64,000 nucleotides of DNA, taken from assembly GCA_025331435.1 (NCBI GenBank), contig JAIWNI010000042.1, positions 179,101 to 243,100 on the forward strand. Reading direction: 5' to 3'. Within the stretch, counting starts at the first letter, position 1, and each line of letters starts with the position of its first letter. The position numbers were made by a program, and so were the translations under genes. Origin of the DNA: Choanephora cucurbitarum. Lineage: Eukaryota > Mucoromycota > Mucoromycetes > Mucorales > Choanephoraceae. Below the pieces are notes generated by a model that ran no database searches, had not been told where the DNA came from, and saw nothing but the letters and a program-made list of their open reading frames with translations. This document shows positions 56,041 through 64,000 of the stretch, piece by piece.

Positions 56041-59000
56041 TTACTCAAAAACAAGAGTCCAATAAGCGCGCCATATACTCTGTAAAGTAAAGCCAATAAG
56101 CAGGGAAGCGAAATGAGAGGACGAATGAGAAGAGGCGGAAAGAGATGGAAATTTGAGCTTGAGGATGGCTTGTTTCAACGAAAGGTTGTCAACAGACAAA
56201 TCTACAGAGCTTTCAAAGAGAGTATGCCACACTCTGCCAGATCTGGAGTTTCGGTGGGCAAGAAAAGACAAAATGGTCAAAGTCCTCCACTGCATGATTA
56301 CAAACTGGACAAGCCGGGGAAGGAAATTTAGACTGGAGCCATTCATGCATGATTTTCCGAGTAGGGATCTTTCCATGGATAAAAGGGTGGATGGCTTGGC
56401 GGTAGTAGGGAAGCACATACTCCGGTAGAGTGGTCTTGAGAGCAGAGAAAGAGAAGATGGCAAGTCCAAAAGGAGGCAAGAGAGGAACAGATGTAGGTCA
56501 AAGAGACGATGGTCAGAGACAGGCGTAAAAGGATGACAGCCTAAGGCAGCAAGGCGAGGAGGAATAAAGGCACGGATGAGGAATTCGGCGAACTTGATGA
56601 CATTAGTACTGACCATTCGATGTAAGCGCCTGCACAAAGTAGGGTAACGAACCAGGCGCGTGCGAGAGGCAATAGGACGAAGGAAGAAGTCCCTTTCAGG
56701 ATTATTCTCGTACAAGAATGACACCGGAAGAGAGTAAAGCTGTTTGGGGACATAAGTTAAAGTACTCGGTGTGACAACTGAAGACAATGGCAAAGTGAGG
56801 CAAGTGGCAGCAGTGACAACGACCGTTCGAAACAGGTGTGACAGAGATTCCAAAGCCCTGAAAAGCAGCGAGAAGGCGCTGTTGATGTTTCTGAGAGGCT
56901 GTGGGCGTAGAGCAGGGAACAAGAAGGGTAAGCAATAATCCAGAGAGTCTGAAACATGATGATGAAAGAAATTCAACATGCGGGTCAAGACGATAGAGGA
57001 AATCGCAGTAGAATAAGGATCCAAAGAAAAGGCTGATGACACAGTGTCAATTTGAAAATCAATAAGGAGTGGAACTAACCATCTAAGTTGGAGAGCGCCC
57101 TGTTGTTGTTGTGCGTTCAGCAAACCTAAGCCGCCTTTCGATCTTGGCAGGCACATAGTAAAGTAGCTCAGCCGTGGAAAAATGCGGTATGATATGAATG
57201 CCGAAATAATGGATCGGAGGTTATCAAAGAAGGACAAAGGTACAGAGACCACACGGAGAACATGCCAAAGCTTCGATAGAATCAGTGAGTTCGTTACGGT
57301 GACTCGGCCTCGAACGGATAACTGACGACCCTTATGGATATCACAAGCAGCACTAATCTTCTCAAGTAAAGAAGAGAGAAAAAAGTCTCGCTGGTGAGAG
57401 GAGGTGAACAAGGGATAACCCAAGTAAATGATAGGACCAACAGAAGAAGAGTCATGCCATTGAGTAATGTGGCCCTCCGTTAAAGGAGAAGCCCAATTGG
57501 CCATAAATTGACTTCGAATACCAGACAAGGAAAGAGCCTGAGTCTTGTGATAGTTGACTTGTGCGTTGGAAACTTTGGAGTAGGTAGACGACAAGGAGAG
57601 AAGGTGTTGGAGTTCGCTGTTGTTGTTGAGAAAACAGGCGATATCATCGGCGTAGGCAAGCAATTTAGTCGGACCCGACTCAAAAATTAATGACGACGTC
57701 AAAGGAGAAGGCAGAGAAATCCCGTTCAAAAGCGGGGCGGAAAGAATAGACCTCAAGAGAGGTTCGAAAGCTAGATTGAACTGAACCGGCGAGAGCGGAT
57801 CTTCCTGTCGTAGGCCTCGCCTTTGTAAGACAGAAGGTGAGTGAAAGCTGTTGACATTGACAGACAATTGAGTCGAGAAGAAGAGCGAGGTGATGCTGTT
57901 AATGATTGCTGAAGGAAAACCGAAACGTTCCAGTACAAGCTGTAGATAATGGGGATGTACCCGATCGTAGGCTTTCTCTTGATCCAAAAGTAGAGCGATC
58001 GCAGGGGAGTGAGTGAGGCGGGCATGCTCCATCAGCAACTTCATCAAAAGACCCTTATCAGCGATGAAACGGCCAGACTGGCAGGGATTGATTAGATCAT
58101 CTGTAACTAAAAGAAAGCGCGCATTCAGGATACGGGTGAAAACCTTCGCATCAGTGTTGATCAAGGAAACTGGACGCCAATTCTTTAGATTTGTCAAATC
58201 TCCCTTTTTCGGCAGTAGACAAACAGAAGTAGACAACCAAGACGGAGGAAAGATGCCATAGAGTAAGGCGTCATTGAAAACCTGCAGGGCAATTTCGCGG
58301 CAGGATGGATGGACTACAATCAGCTTGATGATTTTGTAAGGTAATCCATCTAATCCGAGGCTGCTTGTAGAAGGACAACGGGAAAAGGCGTCTACTAATT
58401 CATCAAAAGAAATCCTCTCAAGTAGTAAGTTAGAATCAGAATTTGAAATATGAGCCGACGAAGGTATTAAGTTCAAGAGAGATTCAACAGCATCGACGTC
58501 AATTGGTTCCGGAGAATAGAGTTTATCATAAAAGATAAAAGCTAAATCAAGCATTTTCTCTTTGGTTTGACAAACACGGTTCAAAGCCGGATGCTGGAGT
58601 GGAGGGATAATGAACTTAGAGAGTCTTGCCGAGGCAGTTCGCTTAAGGTAACCTGCAGAAAGTTCTCCTTTTTCACGCCATCGGATATCCGCCTTCAAAG
58701 CCAAGTTTTTCACATGGTAATGTCGTAAAGATGATAGCTGCTCTTGTACTACTTGTAATAAGGGAGAAAGTTCAGAGTACAAAGATGGATCACGGATTAA
58801 ATTCGATTCAATCTTAGACCGCTTTCTTTGGAGCAGAGCTTCAGCGCGAGAAAGGGAATAAGCTTGACGGCGAGAACATGCTCTTGCTGTTTTGGCAGTG
58901 ACATGCTTCAAATGTTCCCATTTCAGGGAGGTAGAAAGATGTAAAGGAAAACTAGCTACTGCCTCGGACAAGCGGGAGTTCAGCTTCACCTGAAAGGTAA

Positions 59001-59859
59001 CATCCTTGGCTAGTCGAGGGTGCGCTTTCCAGAAACCGTTACCTATCAAGGTAGCAGAAGAAGAAGGAGAGGACGATGATTGGAGACGGAGGTGTAGTGG
59101 TAATAGCCTATGATCTGTCCACTCAATAGGCAAAAAGTCAACTTGATTGCGATTATACAGGACACTTGAAAACATATCTTTTGTAATAAAACGGTAATCA
59201 ATACACGAAGTACCTCGATGGTTCTGAAAGGTGGGCAATGCAAGCTGGCCAACAGAAGTGATGGCATCGACAAAAAACCGATCAATATATTTAAGCCATT
59301 CTTGGGGTGCTCTACGAGGAAGACTAAGGAAGTGGTTGGCATATGAATAGTTAGAATCATTCAGAATCACTTGCCGTGATGGTGTGGGTGGGAAGAAGGT
59401 ACCAATAGAAGCTGAGGTGAGAAAGCTTGATCGTTCACCACTATTGGCAGGAAAATAGACAACTGTGAGGGTGAATGGATCAAAAAGGTTTGAGCGATGG
59501 GTAATGGTTGTGTTGATATGACAACCACATTGACTGATGAAAGAGTTAGAAAATTCAATATCTGGATGAAAGCAGATCAAACCGCAGTGAGTGGACCAGA
59601 TGCTGTTTCGAGCTTGAAATTGTTGATGAAGTGTTTGTTGTAAGAGCACATCGTCAGTGTGCGTTTCTTGAAGAGCTAGAATATCAAAGGAGTGTGTGCG
59701 CAAATGGCGGATGAAAGATGAACGAACGTTGGGGTTGGCTGTCTTAGCAATACTACGACAGTTAAGAGTTCCCATTTTAAGGTGAACAGGACGGCGAAAG
59801 GGTGAAGATGATAAGGAAGGGTTATAAAGGAACGGAGAGGATAAAGTTTCAAAACTCAT
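56041..59859 (-). pseudogene. LINE copy 3 ORF2 (endonuclease and RT), mutated
   Basis: The likely start is ATG 59859 (MSFETLSS), four bases after the ORF1 stop. Endonuclease motifs are MGTLNCRSIAK, LQETHTD, FNYSY and WTDHRLLPL, with LNDSNYSY where a GDFNYS block is expected, so key residues are altered. The RT has LLPKKGDLTNLKNWRPVSL, LLLDQEKAYDRVHPHYL and LLAYADDIACF, but LRQEDPLSPVQFNLAF replaces LRQGDP and residues are lost in LINPCQSGRFIADKG. The C-terminal zinc region appears in another frame at 56479-56213 (CPVCNHAVEDFDHFVFSC), so two compensating shifts bracket it. Confidence 0.8.
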
Positions 59860-59863
59860 TAGA

Positions 59864-61314
59864 TTATTGAGAGGAGGGTTGGTCACCCAGAAGCGAGTCG
59901 GTGCCTGACTCAAATTCAACAATAGAAGGTAATTGAGTATCTGAAAGCGAGTCATTCATATCAATATCCAAATCAGATTTGTCAAAGAGGGAAGGCTCTG
60001 GAGAGGGGCTAGGTTCGTTCAATTATTTAGGGCTTTTAAGGCAATGCTTGCTATTGGTGCGACTATGCCCTTGCAGTCCACAGTGTTTACACATTGCTTG
60101 AGATGAAGATAAAGATGTCTGAGTAGGTACACAATCTTGAATCTCAAGAGAAGGATGGCGCTCAACTAGGCGCTGAGACTGATGAGTGGGATTTAACAAA
60201 AGCGTGACTTTCTTGACTGATCCGACTGAAGGTGTCGATTGTTCTGTGAATGAGTTCTCAAGCTCAGAGTTAGCAGGCAAGGAAGGGTTCGAAGAGGGTG
60301 AAGTAGAACTACTTGTTGCGGAAACCCCCATAGAAGCCGAGTTGTTCACCACCTGTTAAACAGGCTCAGTAACAATGGGGACAGGTGTCTTGCGTTTCTT
60401 TCCTGTACCAATGTTCTTCCTGGGACAAACTTGTGAGATGTGAGTTGTTGCATTACAATTGTAGCAGGTAGTAGCCTTGCGCCTCGTAATGCAATCAGCC
60501 AAGGCATGTTCAGAACTGTGACAGTAGCGGCAGAAAGGAGGCATTGAAGCCCAAGTGGCCTTAACCTGAACCCTTTCGAATTCGTTGAGTAATACTAGTT
60601 CAGACTCATATGAGTAATCGAAAGGCTGGTAAGACCAATCGATTAAATGATATAAGGAACGAAAAGAAGGGTCTGATGTCTCAGAAGACTTAATCTCAAG
60701 GACAACATAACCGCTGCCTGCAAAAACTCCCTTTAAATTGGTGATAATACCACAATCAACTACTCTGCCAAAATGCATAAGATTTTGGTTCATATCACGA
60801 TGAAGCTGAGCTAAGCCACCGTTTCCAAACCCGTATTGAACAGGAAGACCTGAAAGTGTAATCTTCAAAATCTCAGAAGAAGATGAGAGAGAAGAAAAAG
60901 CCAACATCTTTCCCAAGGTCTTCAGATGTAGACTTTCACGTTGAATTGTAGAGTACTTGAGAGGAGAAACAACAAACGTAGCCAAAACTCGAGAGTATTC
61001 TCGGCGAGGTGATTCAAAGAAGAGCCATAGGTGTTTACTACCACCACAGAACTCGAAAAGTTCGTCAATAAAGCTGTCCATGTTATTGGTGTGCGTAATA
61101 TCGACGAGAAGAGAATTTGGAAGGATCCCTTTTAAAAAAGGTCTCGCGACATGACAATTGGAATCACGTTCAGCGCTATCTGTGAGGTGCCCAAGCTCAG
61201 CAGTAGGCTTAATAGTAGATGGGTCGACTGTCTTAGAAGAGGTGCGTTTGATGCCTGTCGTTTCGAAAGCAGTCAGGGTTAAATGGTCCCTTTGTGTATA
61301 TTAGCGGAAGAAGC
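59864..61314 (-). pseudogene. LINE copy 3 ORF1 (CCHC RNA-binding protein), two in-frame stops
   Basis: This is the nucleic-acid-binding ORF1 protein. From 61314 the sense shifts once near 61285, then reads RPFLKGILPNSLLVDITHTN and continues from 61081 (MDSFIDELFEFCGG). CCHC knuckles are CRYCHSSEHALADC, CYNCNATTHISQVC and CKHCGLQGHSRTNSKHC. TAA codons at 60356-60358 and 60023-60025 interrupt the same frame, which then continues as NEPSPSPEPSLFDKSDLDID to a final TAA at 59864-59866. The acidic tail is like that of LINE copy 2. Confidence 0.75.
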
Positions 61315-61929
61315 CATGATTTGATAGAAAATAAGCTCACCCATCACCTTTTTTTTTAAGTTATGACAATGTGCTTTTTCCTGCCCCCCATCCTCTCAGC
61401 AAATGCCGCCCAGATTTTGCTGTTGAAGTTCGCCTTGATGGATCTTTCATCAATTTGGCCGGCGAAATCAAGCCATACCCTTGCTCCTCTTCCAAACTTG
61501 CACTCGATGCATATCGTCTCGGTGTCTTCTCTCTTTCCTTGCAGGAAAAATACGGCCTGAGTAATGTCATGGCTTTCCAAGCCAAAGGTAAATGCAAGAG
61601 CCAATTTAACTTTTCAACTATACTGACCAACAGAAAAAAAAAAGGTTTAGAAGTAACCTTCTACCTTTTTTTCAATCACCATGGCCATTATTTCATGACA
61701 GAAATAGAGACAATCTGCTTTCCTGCGATCTATGATGAACTGTAAGCTTGGCTCTTGTTTGGACGAGTTGCTGAACATTGCGACTGTGTATGGCAAGTAT
61801 TGTCAACAACAACAGCAACAAGTTGCCGTATTTTCGTACGAAATTATGAACAAGATGTACGAGCTTTCAACAAGCAAGCGTACAAACACAATTGCTGAAG
61901 AGCCGTCTTCAACAGACGCTCTAAATTAA

Positions 61930-62256
61930 ATAAAATGAAAGCAAAGCTGGTCTTTGCTCTTTTTTCTTGCTTCTCTTAACTATTAAAACTGTCTTTTGTA
62001 CTTTGAGCATTAAAAACATTTACATACGCTATTAGCATTGAGCAACTGGGTTGACTATATTCACCTCATAAGAATTTTCTTTTTGGAAGTTGACATCTCA
62101 CTTTTTATTTTCGCCCAATCACATATCTCTATTTTATAAATTTTGGTACACCCCATATTTTTGAAAATACCAATCATAATAGATTTGACTGTATTTACAT
62201 TTTTTCTTTATACATGTAATGATTTGTATCGATGTTATTCATGAATGTGTGTTTCT
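61930..62256. other. Repeat flank and spacer
   Basis: 61930-62046 is the shared 3' flank of the nuclease family B copies. The remainder up to the next gene is AT-rich, with no gene seen. Confidence 0.5.
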
Positions 62257-63528
62257 TTAGAAGAGAGGAGGAGGGGTATATTTTGAGATGAGCTTGAAGG
62301 TATATACAAATAAACGAATTTGTTTAGTCCATAAGGTATATTGTTGCCGGGATTGCCATTGTAATTGGAATTGATGAACATAGCGGCTTTTTTGTTTGTT
62401 CATCAGAGAGTGTGCCATGAGCACAGTCGAGAAAAACATGATCCGATACTTGACAGTTTTTGATTTTATAACCTTAAATTTGAACCTTGGTCGTGGAACG
62501 CGAATGAAGTCCTTCACCATATGTTCAAATACCGATGTCAATGATGGTTTGGTTTTAAGAGTCTTTGGAGCAGGAGATAGGCCACTCCTGTTATTAGAAG
62601 TTATATTGTTTGAATATGTCGATAGTCTCAGTTCAGAATTCATAACAGCCTGGTTTAGTTGATTATTTGCCTGCTGTCTTTCACGCATGATATTCAGAAG
62701 TTGTCTTAGAGTGATTGCAAGCTTCCATTGAGCATACAAATAACGTCTCTTATATTGCCGATCGTCCCTGACATTATCCAAAGATGAGTCGATAGGGTCG
62801 GGATTACTGCTTAAAGAGATGCGTGTATTCAAACTCTGCTCCGCTTCTTCAATCAGTTTTTCTAAGGATTCATTCATGCGGTTGAGACTGTCATCTGCAT
62901 CTTGTCGGCATTCTTGCTCCACTTCAATAAGAACTTCTTTTTTTGTGGTGGCACTGTAAAGTTTTTTAAGAAAACAAACAAACAAACAAAAACATAAAGT
63001 GTTAGTTAAATGTCTAAATTATGAAAAGCGGAGAAGGATTGAATACACTTACAGATTTGCAGTTTCTGAATTTTCCTGTAATTTTTGCAGAAAGAATTGA
63101 TTTTGTAGTTTTAATCTAAAGAGTATTTATTAGAACGTTACACTTCTTTTTGAATCCTACTTCAAGGCTGAGTTGTATTTACCTTTCATAGTAGTACTTG
63201 TAAGACGATATTAACAGCACTGTATCCTGCATTGATTTTCTCATTGAATACAACAGGGTATCTAATTCTTGAGACTAAAATAAGCTATACAAGTTAGTTA
63301 ATTCATTTTCTCGTCTTGTATTTCTAATCAGATTAAACCAAAAATCACCTCTCTAATCTCTTGGACTTGCTGTGACTGATGATATTTTTCTGCAAGTACT
63401 GCAGAATAAGAAGGTGGTGAACAGTTATAGTCTTGTAGCAGCCGTAACATGCTTGTTCTTTCTAAGGAACTGAAGCAGTCATTGTTGTATGATTTATCAT
63501 TCTCTATAAATCCATAAGAAACAGACAT
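62257..63528 (-). CDS. Hypothetical coiled-coil protein, 4 exons
   Basis: I do not recognise the family. Minus-strand exons 63528-63349, 63274-63183, 63115-63053 and 62953-62257 join in frame for 343 residues. The introns have consensus ends (GTGATT, GTAAAT, GTAAGT donors; TTTAG/ACAG acceptors). Residues about 1-60 are polar with YHQSQQVQEI. Exons 2-4 give a long amphipathic region (QELDTLLYSMRKSMQD, LKLQNQFFLQKLQENSE, ATTKKEVLIEVEQECRQDAD, LEKLIEEAEQSLN) typical of coiled coils. A helical segment follows (YAQWKLAITLRQLLNIMRER). The basic, partly hydrophobic C-terminus contains RVPRPRFKFKVIKSKTVKYR followed by MFFSTVLMAHSLM, which could be a membrane-associated patch. Length and layout suggest a scaffold or trafficking component, but no function can be assigned. 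Confidence 0.65.
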
Positions 63529-64000
63529 TCAGCTTTCTTCGTATGTATGTTTTTTTTCTTTTCGGAATGCAATTTGGTAAAAGAAGAAAAGAAAAAAGAG
63601 AGAGGGAAAAAAGGGGGAACACAAGAATTGATTCTTCATTTAAAATCTGATGTGCTTTGTTTGTGCAACACTGTCTGTGATAGTATAGTAATTTGAACAC
63701 GTTGATAAATGCGAAAATACTTACTACTCGGAAGGGAAGGAATATACCAAAGGCATGACCCGTGTATAATCTAGACGTATCATAGAGGCTCGTTCTTGGG
63801 GAAAAGGGTAGCTCTGTTATCTTGAAGAATTTTTTCTTTGATAAAAAAAAAGCGCAACCAAACGGCCTTCTAAAACAACCTGATCTTAGGTCAGGGACTA
63901 AACAAACTAACCTGATAGGGTTGTTGCAGGAAGAAGAAAAGGGCTTCTTGTGAATGTTTGTTAGTATAAAGTCTTAAAACTATAGAGAAGCAACATTCAA
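63529..64000. other. Upstream region of the last gene
   Basis: It is pyrimidine/purine-rich next to the start codon (about 63545-63620). No further gene is supported up to the window edge. Confidence 0.4.

Larger units (their letters stand above)
56041..61316 (-). mobile_element. LINE copy 3 inserted in the nuclease pseudogene
   Basis: ORF1 and ORF2 are both present on the minus strand. The 3' end is missing: ORF2 breaks off after WRAYWTLVF and runs into nuclease intron DNA, with no poly(A). The 5' end lies near 61316, at or just before the ATGGCTTCTTCCGC that would start ORF1. No target duplication was recognised. Confidence 0.8.
54853..61929 (+). pseudogene. Second copy of family B nuclease gene, split and partly deleted
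   Basis: The 5' part (about 54866-55436) matches exons 1-4 and introns of the gene at 48042, including EPIFENFI, the same 57-bp first intron and the DNFALPQQHGEDFI exon. Its start is damaged, because an in-frame TAA lies just upstream of the matching region. The 3' part (about 61330-61929) matches exons 8-9 with the core (CRPDFAVEVRLDG, NLAGEIKPYP). A 2-bp loss near 61737 shifts the frame, and the polyQ run is only six residues. The DNA equivalent to 48721-49262 (exons 5-7) is missing. Between the parts lie a solo LTR, two short LINE tails and a large LINE. Confidence 0.8.

Overview
The window looks like a nuclear contig from an early-diverging filamentous fungus, most likely Mucoromycota (Mucorales). 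It is AT-rich. Genes carry many short introns of about 45-65 bp with GTAAGT/GTATGT-type donors and CTAAC/CTAAT-like branch sites. There are fungal housekeeping genes (Wee1 kinase, sphingolipid C4-hydroxylase, Yop1/REEP, NC2-alpha) and a large F-box/LRR protein. Repeats are LINE, DIRS, Ty3/Gypsy and small TIR elements. The assignment to Mucorales is an inference from gene style and repeat content, not from a marker gene.

Left third (1-31 kb): mainly host genes separated by long AT-rich spacers. In order they are a SAM methyltransferase (minus, 5 exons), a long protein with an RNase D-like 3'-5' exonuclease domain plus a second degenerate one (minus), an eroded membrane-transporter locus, a four-exon NC2-alpha (DRAP1/Bur6) gene built from very small exons, a GC-rich anomalous block, an F-box-like gene remnant, an intact F-box/LRR gene, a SUR2-type hydroxylase (4 exons), an unknown coiled-coil protein, a Yop1-like ER-shaping protein, and a Wee1-family kinase (minus, 3 exons). 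Small transposons sit between them: a TA-flanked MITE, a deleted Tc1/mariner copy that still carries the end of its DDE domain, and a fold-back element with 217-bp inverted repeats.

Right half (31-62 kb): accessory DNA. It holds two different families of multi-exon genes whose C-terminal halves read as PD-(D/E)XK nucleases (31.6-33.0 kb and 48.0-49.9 kb), surrounded by retroelements. These are one LINE with an intact ORF2 (33.2-37.1 kb, minus), a decayed LINE (40.1-44.3 kb, plus), a third LINE (56.0-61.3 kb, minus), DIRS-like gag and pol remnants (38.2-39.7 and 51.5-52.9 kb), a Ty3/Gypsy integrase remnant (53.7-54.5 kb), a solo LTR with a 5-bp target duplication, and a Harbinger-type MITE with a TAA duplication. 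A second copy of the 48-kb nuclease gene starts at 54.8 kb and ends at 62.0 kb. It has been split by at least four retroelement events and has lost its exons 5-7.

The window closes with a four-exon minus-strand gene of unknown function (62.3-63.5 kb). Exon joins were worked out by eye from reading-frame continuity and splice consensus. No RNA evidence or database search was available.
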